Source: Solenopsis invicta
Lineage: Eukaryota; Arthropoda; Insecta; Hymenoptera; Formicidae
Direction: 5' to 3'
Assembly: GCF_016802725.1 (NCBI RefSeq)
Contig: NC_052668.1
Span: 16,039,001 to 16,103,000 of the forward strand
Length of the DNA stretch: 64,000 bases
The notes under the pieces are model-generated. The model had not been told where the DNA came from. It did no database searches and worked only from the letters and a program-made list of their open reading frames with translations. Below, piece after piece: positions 1 to 14,000 of this stretch. The translations under genes were made by a program, and so were the position numbers. The stretch's first letter is position 1; every line of letters begins with the position of its first letter.

Positions 1-3000
1 GGCACGCGAGAGGGAGAACTGCAAGCATCGACCAGGACGCCCCTCTCTCTCTCTCTCTCTCTCTCTACATCCGCGATTCTCTTCCCCCAAGGGTGTTCTC
101 GACTGGTTATCGAACGTCGACACGACAACCGCCGAGTTACGGAATCACGTGAGACACTCGACCTGGAGCCTCATCGAATTATCGGGGATTTCGCCTGCCC
201 TTTTGCAACAACTTGCGCCCAATGGTCCCACTCCTTTCTAACGAAAGTGTCGGACTGTTGTCGCCCACGTGTGTAACTGACCGGACATTTTCATTCCTTA
301 GACGAATAAAACAAGTGCAACTATTTTTATCGGTGGAGCTGTAGGTTTATAATTGAATTATTACTAGTGATTCATTATCGTGGTTCAGTTAAAGAAAATG
401 TTATAAATAATTGCACATCTACGCTGAGAAAATTTTTTTAATAAAAAAATTCATTTTTCTTAAAATCATATATTTTAATGCAAGCATTTATTTACTTCGT
501 TTAAATAAAAATATTTACTTTTAAGCAAATAGATATCACCTTAAGTCTGTAAATAATATTGTATTTTTATATTTTTTTACATTTAAATCATGATTTTCCA
601 ATAAGTTAATAATATTATTCAACTTAGTTAAATTATTTTCTTAGATTAAAAAATCTGATCATCTTGAAAATAAATGATTTTTTTGAAAATAAATGACAGT
701 AAATGATTTTTAAAACTGAAAAAAAGTTACTTGATTAAAAATTATTTTATTTCATTTACATAAATATTTCAATTAAGAAATTAACTTGATTGAAAGTAAA
801 TAAGCTACTAGGATCTATCGAGTAAATAATTTTTTTGTGTCGAATCCAATTTTTTTTCTCAGTGTAACATCTCGATTTTTTTAGCGGCAATTTCAATAAT
901 AGCTGCCAATTTTTTATTTATATTTGTTGACTTAAGAATATATATTTTCATCCATCGTAAATTATAATTTTACATTTTTAAATAATTTTTTTTTGTCTGA
1001 AATAAGCATTTGCAGAAAGAGACTAGAATAGAAGAATCTTCTTAATGAATAAATCTTATAACGTAATATAACGTAGAATTTAAACGCTTAATTAATTTAT
1101 AATTAATTATTATAAAGTTATTACGACACTTGGCGTTCTCTCGAAGGCAACAGTCCGTCACTGATGCCGGTGACATTTTTCGCAAACCGATATCGGTCAC
1201 CGTGTGTGTACGCGCTGCGTAGGGTCGATACCCTTCCGGTTTTGTCCGGTAAACTGGCATCGTCGCCGGAAATTTAATATCGTCAACGACAACCCCGGCG
1301 TCTCGTCGGTCGACGCGCATCGTATCGTATCGCGACGCTCGACGACAGGGGTGGTTAAAGGGAAAACTTTGCCCGGCAGAGGCAGGCTCTTTCCCTCGAC
1401 TCTTTTTTTTTTCAGCGCTTTAATATCGAGGGGCTGCTTCGCGCTCGCGACACTCCCCGGCCACAGAGAAGGCCTTCTTGCTCTTCACCCTTACACGCCG
1501 CCATGTTTTCCATCCACCCTGTGTTCACGGCGCAGATGTGCGCCCCGGAAAAGATCGTCGGTGCCGCCGCCCTTCGCGCGTGTCGAATTTCTTCTCAAAC
1601 TCATCTTAATTTTGCCTTGTAATTATAATTGGTATAAGATACCGCCAAACCTATCGCTCTCCACTCCTCTCGATTTTCCTCGAAACTCCTTGAGAATTTT
1701 AATTTAACATTCTTTTATTTTATCCTTACACTAATACGCGGACGAATACTAAAACTACAGCTCTATTCATTATTAACATTATTTTATGTATTTGGGGAAT
1801 ATTTTTTCAATATTCAGATATAATTAAGCGCGTTTTTTCTAGACATTTTTTTTTGTTTTGTTTTTAGCTATCTCAATCGCGCGTTCCACGAAACTAGCAT
1901 AATAATTTCTCAAAACTGCATTACGTTACATATCGATTTCTTCGTCGATACTTTTCCGGTGTACAGCCCTCGGCGATTACCTGGTCTTACAGACCAATAA
2001 AAAGCGAACGTACGTGATTAACATTTCATAACGTGTACACGTGTGCCAACGGGAACTAAGTACACGACGGAGCGACTTTTATTCCGCCCGTAGGAGATGG
2101 GCGGGAAGAAGACTCGCATAGCAGTCGACCAACTGAGTGCACCTCGCGGAGTAAATCGCCCGACGATTTGCCGTTAAAAATAATGTTAACTTTCGCCTCG
2201 GTGGCACGCGATTTAGCCGCAGCCGGCTATTATCGACCGCGTTATTTTTATCCTGAAAGCTAGACCAGCCGCCACGACCCGCGTTAAGATTTCATGGACG
2301 ACACTCTCCGTAACGTTGCGGAAAGTGCGCGCGGTGGCGCGGAGGACCGTGAAAATTTATTTCGGCAATTTCCGAGGTGACGAGCACGGTCGGCAGACAA
2401 ATTGTCCGAGAGGTAGAGGAGCGCAGACGGTTGTTTCCGATCGACGAGCGATATTTCTCCGTGAGGACCTTCGTAGGACAATCCTGTAGATTTAAGTTTG
2501 AATTAATCTTTTATCTACGGGTGAGCTGTATCTCTGTACGCATAGCTCGGCCGCGAAACACGATCAGACGCAACTGGAAAAGAAAGGGGGGCGGTTTTTT
2601 ATATTTTGTTTTATATATAAAATATAAAAGAAACTTCCCTTTCTCTCCCTTTTCCAGTGTATATAGAATGTAATTAAAATAAGGTAACAATCTTCGAGTC
2701 GAACTCCCCACATCAAAACATGTGTGTGAACAAAAGTTCACACGAACATATGTCTGCAAATCCACCGTTACTGAGATATAACTCAAAATATTCAAGTATT
2801 ATGCCCGCATGGCCCTCATGATCTCAATGATCTCACCTCTAGATTTTTATTTGTGGGAAACACTTATAAAGTCCCCAGTTTATAAAGTTCGAATCGCATT
2901 TTTGATGCCTGCAATACCATTCGCAATTGCCAATGCCTCGGGATCTTTGAAAGAATGCGACAGTCTATGACGTGTCTTTGAGTACATATACACACACATA

Positions 3001-6000
3001 ACGAGGAAGAAATATTGAACTATAAAAAAGAGCCACCGTAGTGACGCATATAAGTACCTAAAGGGTTACAATAATTTATTCTCTCTCTTTTTTTTTAATA
3101 GATGCGGATTACCATATCTACTTACGTTTCAACACTAAAATTTCATAAGTCACGACCACGTACTTACTTATCGTAGCTTTCCCAGTGTCGGACGACGACA
3201 TCTCTGCTTCTCTCTCTTTCTCTCTCGCGCCCCTGTGCGCGTTTCTTCCCTTCCGGTCCTTCTCGGGCGTCCCCTTTCACGCATCGCTTGCTACCGAATC
3301 TCAGTGAGCAATTCCGACCCCGGGCACGATCTCCGTCAATGTTTTACTGCGCATACCGGAAGTACCCCCAGGGAGTCAGACGTCGGCGAGGAAATCCCCC
3401 TCTCGCTCGGTTTGAGTCATGTCTTATGCATAAAAGTCTCATGCATAAGACGCAACGCCGTGTGGTGATAGTGCTGTGTAGCGGTAGTACTCAGCGTATA
3501 TCACCCCGATGTTTTACACGGAGTACCCGGAGGTATCGGGGCTGCAACGGTATTACGATGGCTTGCGCGAAATAGTCGCATTGTTTGCCAAATACCGACC
3601 GACGGGCGGAAAAAGAAAATGGAAAGATGCTTCGGGGGTTTCACACGACGCGTTAGATATCTCCCTGACCAAGATTTCAAAGTCTTTCTCTCTTCACGTG
3701 GTTTTCGATAACAAAGTTAAAGCACGAATGTCGTATATTCGTTGCGATATAAAATTGCGTAAAAAAAAAATTACAAAACGTAATTTCTTTTTTCGTATTT
3801 TTATATACGAAGGAACGTTACTTCATATTAAGAATTAAAAGTCCGCCGTATTAATGACGGAAGAGGACTTCCCGGTCTTTGCGAAGCCGGAAGCAGAATT
3901 GAATCGCATATTTAACTACAAAACTAATTTGCAATTCGTTAGATTCGTCACGATTATGTCAGCGATTGGCATTTATCGAACGCGAGGGGGCGGCCATGAA
4001 TAAGCAGCGACGGGCCGCATCAGGTACACCGGCGCTTTAAATAATTCAGTCGCGCGAGGCATCAGGTACATACACGCGCTTTCCTCGCGGTCCAGCATTT
4101 CCGCGACGTATCCGTTCTCTCGCGCGACGCCCGGCGTCGCGGCGCCCCGGCTCTCGTCGGGGATTTATGCGCTTGCCGTCGGAACGATACCCCGTTTATC
4201 GCGACGCGAAAATCGATTGAACATTCACCCTCTCGCGCGAACGAATGGGGAGAGGTATGGAAAGAGAGAAAGAGAGGGAGGGAGGGGGAGAGAGAGAGAG
4301 AGGAGAAGGAAAGAAGAGGGACGAGATCCTGCAGGATGGTCGGAATTTTACCCTCGCAGATGGTGGCTACGATTTTCTCCCCTCCTTCCGCCCTGTCGTC
4401 TCCCGTTATGTTTCGCGCCTGCCATCCGCGTCGATGGTCTTGTCAACCTTACAGAAATCGCTATCCACCTGTTGTCTGTCTGTCTCTCCGACTTTATATC
4501 AGCGAATGCCAAGCCTGGATATTTTCCGTCGCGACTTCATTTTACGCTTTTAACATAATTAAACGTGGAATAACTCTGAAATCTGGTCCCGGCTCTTACT
4601 AATTAAAAGTCGCAATAATCAGCGATATATTTAAATGTGATAAGCAGATTCGCGCTGTTTTTAATGCGTCAAAAATTATGTGAAAAAAAAATTTAATTCC
4701 TAAAAGTGCTATCTCTAATATATTGAAATCCATAGTCAGTTTAATAAAAAAAGACATTGAGAAGAAAGTGTTTGGTATTTGCGACTATACTTGTATGGTA
4801 AAATAATTGTGGTAAGAGTTTTTATAGCGATTGCATTTTTTTTCTGTCAGTGCATAAAATCCTAAATTTTGTTGTACACGTAGCTTTATTTCGAAATTTT
4901 ATAAGCACAACATAATGTTACAAATATATTATTTTTTATATATATTATTTAGTATATTAAATAAAATACCTTGTGTTTAAAATTGAAATAACGTATAGAG
5001 AATTTCAATGGGTAAAAACAAGGCGGGCGCTTTGAGATAAATAATATATTTGTAACGTTGTTATCAAGTACTTATAAAATTACAAAATATTTAATTGCAT
5101 TCCATGTGCCAATATATTATCGGCAATATATTTTGCTGAGCCTGTTGAACATTTAATTCGCTTCGTTACGTGGTTTATAAACGCCGTATCCTCCATGATA
5201 GATCGACCTGCTGCTTTGCCTCGATGCCTCTGCGCTTGTAATGAACCTTTTATTATCGCGACCGGTCCATGACTCTCTCTCTAAACGATATAAAATGATG
5301 ATCGTTTTGTCCCCTGTCCCCTCCCTCCCCCCACTTTTCCACCATGCGACAATTATCTCTTTGTGCGCTCGGCATCCTCGATTAATATCTGTCGTACGAA
5401 CGAAAATGATAATTACTTTATCGGTAATATTAAATTGTGGCATACCCCTTCTTCGGGTTAATGTGGCACGCGTAAAGGATTTCCTTTGATCTGTGCGTCA
5501 TAGCGCGAGGCATTTTATCCACGCCAGCGTGAATGACCCCCGGTATATTTTGTATATATGTTTTCGCCCGCCGCGGTTGAACAAATTTTGTCGCGTTGGC
5601 CCACCGCGTCGAAAAATACGAAAATGGTATTTCCGTCAACGCGATTGTGGCGCGTTAAAAGCGACCCGCTTTCAACGGGGGGAGGGAGTGCGGGCGTTTT
5701 ATCATCCGCTCTGAGCGAGAGAGCCACCAAGTCGGCTACTTAGCGCGTAGTCGCGACTTCGCGTCGTCGGCTCGTTAACATCACTCTCGTACGCGCGATC
5801 CGGGAGACTTCGTGTCCTTAAGCACTCCACGAACTTCTCGACGAACACGTCGTGCTCGAGCTTTGCCGAGTCTTATCGCGCGAGCCCCGGCTACGCCCAG
5901 CCGCCCCTTTATAATCCGGGTGCACGTAATGGCCTGGTAAACGCGAATCGCAATAACTTCATCGCAACCGACGCGGCGAGGTGTCGCGAGCGACACGCGA

Positions 6001-6780
6001 GATGAAGCGATATATTCCCTCGTCCGCGCGCCGGCCGCCGGCCGCTCGCGTGAAGCCGAATATACGGATCAAACGCGAGCGCGAACGAACACGAGTGAAC
6101 AATTTATTACTCGCTAGTATCCGCGAGACACAATGAATAGAAGAGGGAATAGCTGAAACAGTTCAATATGTCGACAGGACATTATGTTTCCCTTATTCAA
6201 CATGTTGGACTGTATTCCCATTGCTTGTGCTTCTCATTGTGCATTAATCCTAAGTCGCTCGCATTCATTTAAGTAAGTCGCACTTGTTTGCGCTCCGGTC
6301 CGAATTGGTACGCTTTGAAATATTTTCGCCTTGGTTATATATATAGCTTGAAATTATATCGGCTTACTTTCCATTGTTATCATTCTCTCTCATTTTTACT
6401 CACGTCGTCATAGCTCGTCTTATCCTTTTTACGTTTAATCCCGATCTTCCCCCCGGATGTCTTATTCCGAGAGCCAAGAAACGCTAAGGAGAATGGCGGC
6501 GGGTCAACTTTCCGCTAGAAGAAGATTCTTCGCGACTTGGAAGATTTAACTCGGGTAAAGGAAAAAGGGGGAGGGCAGGTACGATTTACGCGGCGACCCT
6601 GTATATCGGAAGCGCTCGGTGAAAACACTTCGGTGTAAAAACAGAGTTAGTGGCGTAATCCGGTCGCCACCATCCCCGTCCACGCGCCGTCTTCCCCTTC
6701 TACAGGCAAACCTTTCCCTCGTCGTCGCTCTCCTCCCTTTGCTCTTTCGCGGGGACACGAGAGAGCGCCGTTGATGGGGT
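1..6780. other. Upstream non-coding DNA, mixed AT-rich and CpG-rich
   Basis: No convincing coding sequence is visible. AT-rich stretches (about 300-1120, 1620-1930, 4560-5150) alternate with CpG-rich blocks (about 1190-1620, 2040-2500, 3180-3680, 3880-4560, 5700-6160). The open frames here are short, have biased composition and show no recognisable domain. This could be the distal promoter or the first introns of the GSE1-family gene, or intergenic DNA; sequence alone does not decide. Confidence 0.5.
43..66. repeat. (CT)n microsatellite
   Basis: Uninterrupted CT dinucleotide run of 12 units near the window start. Confidence 0.95.
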
Positions 6781-6787
6781 GTACTGG

Positions 6788-6789
6788 AA

Positions 6790-6832
<43 letters not shown>

Positions 6833-6838
6833 GAGAGT
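6788..6838. repeat. (GA)n purine tract
   Basis: GA dinucleotide run with a few A or C interruptions. It lies just upstream of the X-box palindrome. GAGA-type tracts often mark insect promoters, so this may be regulatory; that is inference. Confidence 0.9.
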
Positions 6839-6894
6839 CGGCAGGGACCGTAACGGGCCGGATTCAAGCTCTCTTCCTGTCTTAGTGGTGTGGC

Positions 6895-6908
6895 GTTACC
6901 ATGGTAAC
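6895..6908. promoter_or_regulatory. Perfect palindromic RFX X-box
   Basis: The 14-mer GTTACCATGGTAAC is a perfect palindrome. It matches the established RFX consensus (GTNRCC spacer RGYAAC), with both half-sites intact and a zero-nucleotide spacer between six-base halves. It sits between a GA tract (6788-6838) and a CT tract (6964-6988) in CpG-rich DNA, which fits an active promoter or enhancer. The nearest downstream gene on the + strand is the GSE1-family gene, whose first exon is not resolved, so the target is unknown. Confidence 0.7.
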
Positions 6909-6963
6909 AGACTGTAAGCCGCTTAACACCCCCCAGTGGCCCCGCTCTACTCTACTCTCATAC

Positions 6964-6988
6964 CTCTCTCTCTCTCTCTCTCTCTCTC
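6964..6988. repeat. (CT)n microsatellite
   Basis: CT dinucleotide run 56 bases downstream of the X-box palindrome, followed by a C-rich stretch. Confidence 0.95.
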
Positions 6989-7812
6989 CCCCTGCCGCAG
7001 CCTCCTCTTCCACCTCGTCTCTTCCGAGCTCGACGGAATCCTCGTGGCACCGACACACGGAGTCAACCCACCCCGTAGTGATACTCGTGGCAGAGCGGGC
7101 GGTAGTAAATGTCGCTTTCCCCGCTCTCCGTTCCACATCCCCTTCTCGCCATTCTCGTTCCACGCTCCGCGACCGGGCATGTTTTCGCACCCTCGTCGGT
7201 AACGAGCGGGCGAGAAGTCCCTCGACTCGGCGGAGAGGATATCTCTCGTCTGTCATCGACGACGATCGCTCCTTCGTGGAGATATATATCCAAGCGTAGA
7301 GAAGGAGGAGAAGGACGATTAGCGTGATAGAGTGTCGCGTAGAGGGTAGCGGAGAGGGAGATAAGTCGAGAGCCCGCTCGTGTGAGAAACGGGAGAAACT
7401 TGCGGTCGGAAGTTTCGGGCGACGAAGTGCATGAGCGCGGATTCTGTCCGGACGCGACATCTCGCGGTTTATTCAAATGAGAGAGCAGGGATGGGATGTG
7501 CGGTGGAGGATGAAGAAGGGACGCCGACTGTGCGAGTCTGCGAGAACAAAGGAGGAGGAAAACAGCGGGAGAGAGAGATACCGTGCTGTTAAATGAGAGC
7601 GCTTGAGTCGCAAGAGGCGGACAAACCCCTTCGGGGGTGGCGCACGACGCACTCGCGGAAAAAGAACTGATGATGGATACGCTTTCGTTTTTTTTTTCTT
7701 TTTGTTTTTGCCTTTGTCTTTAACGACCAGCAGCGTGACGTGCGTTGTACTTACGTTACCAGTTGTTCCCCATTAACTTTTCCCTTGTTACTGCAACGTC
7801 GACAAGTGAAAG

Positions 7813-7853
7813 ATGGGCGACGCTGGAGAACCGAAACGTGGAAATCGAGCGAC
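7813..7853 (+). other. Candidate 5' exon with ATG and strong donor (weak)
   Basis: An ATG at 7813 with a good initiation context (A at -3, G at +4) opens a short frame beginning MGDAGEPKRGNRA. It runs into a consensus donor GTGAGT at 7854. The frame ends in phase 2, whereas the first confident GSE1 exon at 11064 needs a phase-1 partner, so direct splicing would shift the frame. It could be an untranslated or alternative first exon, join through an unseen exon, or be chance. Confidence 0.2.
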
Positions 7854-7980
7854 GTGAGTGTAGCGGGGGTGAACAATGCGAACGGAAAGGAATCCGATTC
7901 CAGTTTCGGGGATGGGAGCGGCAGAAGAGGCTGCAAAGGAGATGATGGGCTGAATAGAGACGAACAATGAATGTATAGTC

Positions 7981-7983
<3 letters not shown>

Positions 7984-8023
<40 letters not shown>
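7984..8023. repeat. (GA)n microsatellite
   Basis: GA dinucleotide run of about 20 units in the CpG-rich region upstream of the GSE1-family exons. Confidence 0.95.
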
Positions 8024-8026
<3 letters not shown>

Positions 8027-8260
8027 GAAAGGGCGCGCAGCAGTGCGAAGACGTCTACATTCCGTTGATGAAGAATTCAATGGCGAGGTAGACTACTCCC
8101 CTCGAGGAGGAGGCGAGGACCATCGGGCATTATCTCTTTATTATCTCATTCTACCCATGGGCTTTTTTTGCTCGAGGGAGGAAAGGACGATTTTCTCGTT
8201 CTTGGTCGTTCTCTTCGCGAAGACAAAAGGCCGTTCGCATGCCGACGTGCGTCGCTAACT

Positions 8261-10515
8261 GTAAGAAAGAAAAAAAGAGAGTCTAAAAAGAGATAGCCAT
8301 GTCTTTTCCCTTAGCGTCGCTTCGCGATTTCTGCTCTTTTTTGCATGGCTTTTTGATTTTCATCTCTTAATTAAAGCTCTGCGATATCGATATTCGTTTG
8401 GTAAAGCTCTTTTCAAATTCTTACATGTCCACGCTGCATGAAAAGCAGTACTTAATGACTTTTAATGCTCAATGAAATTAGCAGAGTTCTATAAATTTTT
8501 CAGTGATAATTTTTGAATTTTTTAAGTTTTTTGTGGGTTAAAAATGCTTTCGAAAATCTGAGTTAGTAGTTTAAGAAATTTTAAGAATTTTGAAATCTAT
8601 CGAAAAGTATTTAGAATTCAAGTTGAATCTTATTGAGATACAAAAGTTATACTCAACTTTTTGAAAATAGGAATATGAGGCTTATATCTTTAGTTTTTTT
8701 TTTTAATTTATTAATTTTTTAATTTAGTTAATTATTAGATTTTTTTGAATTGTGTTGAGAATTCTAAATCTTCTTTGAAAAATCAGAACTTGGAGTGTAT
8801 TCACAGCAGGTACGCTGTTGTATTTTTAGAATGATTCCGATTACCCTATCGAACTAATTCTATTTTAACTTTATAAAACAGATATTAAAATGCTTTATGC
8901 CATGTTTTATAGCATTGCAACTTTATATGCAGCGTTACGTCCGTATGCATATATGCATGTATACATAACGTTGCATACTATATATGCAATGTCTAGGAGG
9001 ATCACGTAGAAAATAATGTCATGAAAATGCATTCGGGAACTTCATCACATTGATGTCAAGGATGTTGTACTATAACGCCATTTAATTAAACCGCGGGTTC
9101 GCGCGTGGTATTTTTTAACATAATGAAGGACATAGGTCGCGCAAGGTATTTCTACATACGTTAATTGAAAAATGGTCTAATTAATAACATGAGCTAAATA
9201 ATACGAAACTATTTTTTAAGTTTGCTCGTCGTACAACATATTATCGTGATACATGATGCGCTCGAGATTATCCGAGTTTCTCTTTTTAAACATCCGAGGT
9301 CCAACGTATGAAGTTTATGGGATCTATTTTATATATTTTTCTATTTTAAACAAATCATATAATTTATTTTATTGACCCTTGTTAAAAAAAATCTGAAAAA
9401 ATTCTGGTACACTCTTTCAACATTTTTCCAGAATATGATTTCACAATTGTACGACTCGAAACGTTTTTCACTTTTTTACACGCCAAATTTGAAGCAGAAT
9501 AATTCAAAATTGAAAATTCATCTGGGTCTTCATATCCGGTTGGACCGAAGAGTTAAGACTCAACTTTTTTTCTTTTTATAGTTTGGCAACCTCAGAATTT
9601 CGGTACACGTCTCTCTTCGCGTTGCATCTCAAGTTGCGGCTCAAATTAAAGCTTAATGTCTCCTTGTTCGGCGCACGCGTACTTTGATAATAAAAGCACT
9701 AACTAGTTTATTATTACGCCCTTATTTTACCAAAGCGTTAACACGATCGATTTGTAATTATGTTGGAATGAAAATTATGTCTACTTTGTCGATTATCCGG
9801 CTCGCTTTACCAGTACTCGCGATTAATTGTCGCCGTCGGTTTGTCTAATTAACGAATGCCGGTTCGCGCGTAGCGGCCGACGATATTTTATTACCGGTTC
9901 GCCCGACACTCTTCGCCGTAAATTTTAATTATTGCCGCCATTACGGCGGCCTAACGCGCGCATCGCGTTTTATCACTCGTCACTTTCGCCATAAAATCAG
10001 AAACTCGAGAAAGTCGACGAAATCATAAACTCTTGATATCGACGTTCGATCGAACTTTGTAGCCGATAAAGCTTCATTAGCTGTATTCCCTCGCGGTTGA
10101 TGATCTCTGCTATAAAAAAAAAATAAATAAAAAAAAAAAAGAAAACGTTATTTCCATCATAATTATTGCTGCGTTAGTTTTTTGCGAGCAGAACTGCTGA
10201 AAGCTAGAAAATGTCATTATGTTTTAAGAAAGAGATAAGTAATTTCCTGGAAATTTGGACGCTGGTAAATTAGAGGTCTCGGGATCAACCAAGAAGATCC
10301 TGTATCTCTAGGCCGATGCGTCTGGCTCTGCGTGTACACGCTCGTTGATACTTATTCCCTTTCTTGCCTACCTCTCGCCGACTTGCCTACGTCTTAGCAA
10401 TTAATCTCCCACGAAGTCGATCATGCTCGGCCGACCTCCCCGGCGGGTCACGTCAACACGAGCGCGACCTCCGATCCCGCGAGGAGAATTATGAGGCACG
10501 CTCGTTACCGAGCAC

Positions 10516-10546
<31 letters not shown>

Positions 10547-11063
10547 GGAATGCACGTGTGTGGAGACGACAGGGTCGCTCGTTAATCTTCACCCGATAAC
10601 GCCTCTTTCACGACGAGCGTACGAAACGTACGCGTTTATCGAAAGTTTGTTACCACGAGCTCTCCAACGTAATGTGAGAGTCTCGCGTGACATCGATAGG
10701 TAGATTCAAGCAAATGGCACGGTTAATCGAATTCCCGTTCGGGATAATTAGACGTGTGACATATGTATCCTCCGAGCGACACGTACATCCCTTGAACCGT
10801 CACGAACGGAGATTGATTCCGCAACTCGCCGCGAAAATCCGACGAGAGGAGGAGAGAATTCGCTGTCGCGTTCAACGAGATCGCGATTACATCAGAATCG
10901 CGACATTTATTTGCGTCAAAAACGATATCCGCGTCGTCGCCATGTCGACGTGTTTTCGACTATCGAGGTCAAGATCTAGACCCGTAGATCCACAAGTTAA
11001 GTTATGCGCGAACGTAAATTTCACACGGACCCGAGCGTTGACCTCTTCTCTTTCTTCTTTCAG
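8261..11063. other. Non-coding stretch upstream of first confident GSE1 exon
   Basis: AT-rich to about 9600, then CpG-rich to 11063. It ends in a polypyrimidine tract and CAG acceptor (11050-11063). A GA tract occupies about 10519-10547. I see no coding exon that is both phase-compatible and family-like. It is probably intronic, because the exon at 11064 begins mid-codon. Confidence 0.5.
10519..10547. repeat. (GA)n microsatellite
   Basis: GA dinucleotide run with one AA interruption near its 3' end. Confidence 0.9.
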
Positions 11064-14000
11064 GTCTACAGCCCGCCAGCACCAAAGCTCAGCCAACCTC
11101 GATTGGCAAGTCCCACCGACCCAGTTCCGGCGTACTACCTCAGGGTCACACCCCGGGACCTGGACCGGGCGGGCAGCAGAATAGCAGGAGCTTCGCCGCC
11201 GCCTTGAGGAACCTGGCCAAGCAGGCGGGCCCAGCACCTCAGGAAGAGGAACCCCGTGCTAGCCCGAAGAACCGGGCGCCACCGCCCTTGGTCAGAGGTC
11301 CTTCCCCTGCTAAGGTGAGTAATTGCACCGGCCACGTTATACCTTATTCCTCTCCCTCGGCCTCTCTCGCTCGGGACAGAAGTGCATCCGTCTCGAAACG
11401 CGAACAAAGGTACCCCTCGACCTCAGACTCGGTGGTCCCCATGATCGGAATAATAAGCGACCGCTTAGGTACGTAGCGGGCGCGGCTGAGAAAAATCGTT
11501 GACGTCGGTCGTCTTGGATCCTTCTTCGCCTTTGCGACGTGGATAACGCGTTTCTATATATATATTTTTTTTCTTTTTCCTCTTTTCTTCCTCGTGCGGT
11601 CGGGTCGACGAAGAATATCGTAAATGGAAGAGCACGGGCCAAAGGAGGGTGCATATATTTGCGTTCTCTGCGGAATCTTTTGGATTTGCTTCTGCTGATG
11701 ACGCGATTTATTTTACAGCATTTACCGAGAGAAGAAGGACTATTGCTTCTGCGATATATGCAGGAAATACCTAAAGTTGCGCATTTTCTGCGAATCACAC
11801 GTATCACAAATCGCACGGAAGGATTATGAACGCGCGAGATTTTTTTTTTTACACAATAGAAGTAAAAGTTGTTTTGACGAAAATTTAATTTGAATCTTAG
11901 CGATCTAAAAAATACAATGTGAAAATTAAAAGGTTTTAACAAATAACTCTTCATACGATTTTTACGATGAAGAAGTCCGTAATGAAGAGAAAGCGTGTGA
12001 ATTCTAGGACAACTTGCGCGCGATATAGCGATTATGTTCTCGGACTATTCTTCGAGAGTAATTGCTACCGGAAATTAATGTCTCGTCATCAAAGGCGAAA
12101 GTGTCGAAGCGGGATAAGAATTACTGCTGCCACCAAATGGCATTGGTAGGAAGAGAGAGAATAATTTCGGAGGCATTTGAATCAAACGACTTCGCAAGAT
12201 TGCGGAATGTCAAAGGTTCAGTAGATCGAAAATACAGGCAATCTCGATAACGAAATGAAAAAGGTGTTGACTCTGGTGGAAAGAGAATGAGGCGGTTCCG
12301 ATTCCTCGATAATCGGAGAGATCAAAGATTCTTTTCCTACTCCTCGATTGTATATATATCGCCCGCGCTGTTGCATTGCAAATGTGAGACTTTTTCAAGC
12401 CTCGGCTCCCGCTGACAATCTGGGTTAAGTAATCCGGACTGAGCGGTGCGTTTTCCCTTTTTTAGCTTCGTCTTATTTACAATGTAAACAGAAAAATTCC
12501 AATTTCCCGTCAACAGAAGCGGCTTTCTCCCCGATAAACGGAAATAAGCTGTTGAAAATAATCGGATGAGTCGGGTATCGCCTTAGTTGAGAAATCTCGC
12601 GGAATCCCGACGTCGGACTCCTGACGTTACTTAACGTTTGTCTGTAAAATCTTTGCTTCGCTGTCTCGGGGTTGACCGGAGGTACGCGTTGTTCCTACCA
12701 ATTTCCATGGCGAAGTCATCCGAGCGGCAATTCATTGCCGGTTCGGTGCACGACTTCGTTACAACGCCCGGCAATAAACTGCGAGACCGCTCGTAACGTC
12801 TAAGTGGCGGAAGAGACTATAAGCTGAAGAAAATTTCAAGCAATTTGCGTCTTCGCCCAGCGCCTTCCAGGAAATCGTCTTGGAAATATTGTTAACTCTC
12901 GGAACAGGACCGTGCTTTGCTCTAGATTTTTTTCCCACGAATCACAGTACTCGCGCGCTTAATCCCCTCATTTTTTTTTACTCTGGCTTGATAACGTGCG
13001 ATTTATGGTCTGTCATTTTCTATATGAGACGCATAAATTATTCAAGTATGTTAAAAAAATTGTGTCATTGTGAGCATTATCGATTATATCGTTTAGTTTA
13101 AAAAAAAAATGTTTCAAAAAAGAAACATTCGTTTTTCGCATAGACTGAAGAGTATCCTTAAATTAATTTTTTTAGGAGCGATCGACGCACGAACGAAGAC
13201 CTGAAGAGATTCCCTCCTTGTACACAACTGCCAGACCCGTTGAAACCAGCAAACACAGCGTAACTGCCGCGGCTACCGAATTGCTGGCTCGTTCCGGTTT
13301 TCAGCCGTACCGGCCCGAGCATCATCCGGCCCATCCACCGGCATTCGCCTTGGACCCCGCGACCTATAGCGCCTATCATCCCGGTCTTTATCCACCGCCG
13401 CACCTGCCGCACGCTTATAGGTAAGCAACAAGATATTGCTCTAACAGCTTCAGCGTTGTCAAAGCAGGAAAAGAGAATCTGACTTTGAAAGAATTTTTTT
13501 TACATTCTCCTATTATCAATCTTTAAAGCCCGTCCTACAAGAGCATTTGCCTAAATTTTGATTAATTTTCCGTGTCTTCTTATCGCAGGTTAGAGGAACA
13601 GTTGTACTTGGAGCGATGTGGAATGATAAGACCGCCGTTGTTTCCCGGACTGCCATCATATCCTCTGTACGGACTGAGATACAGTCCCGACATGCTTCCT
13701 CCGCCGCCCGCCTCCCTGGGCCTCATGTCTCCCGTGATGCACGAACGGTAAGCAAAACGATATTCAGAGAAAGAGAGAAAACGAGAGAGAAAGAGAAGAA
13801 GAATCGTCGAGCAAGCGGTCGGGAATGCCGAACTTCTTCATTAACGCCGTGGCGCGATTCTCCTTTTTCAGACTGAAGCTGGAGGAGGAGCATAGACTGC
13901 GGCAAGCACGGGAGCAGGTTGCGTTGCGGGAGGAGGAGGAAAGGAGAAGAGCAGCGAGAAGTTCTGCTCCCGCTGCCCCGGTACCCGCGCCTGCCCCTGC

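Noticed and set aside
1204..1707. 167-codon + strand frame
   Set aside because: Low-complexity translation in a CpG-rich block with no family resemblance and no splice context.
6882..7476. Overlapping long open frames on both strands (up to 192 codons) around the X-box
   Set aside because: They arise from CpG-rich, low-stop sequence and GA/CT tracts, with no domain or splice support.
10687..11184. 165-codon + strand frame overlapping the first GSE1 exon
   Set aside because: It reads the exon in the wrong frame; the correct frame gives the conserved FAAALRNLAKQA and continues through all later exons.
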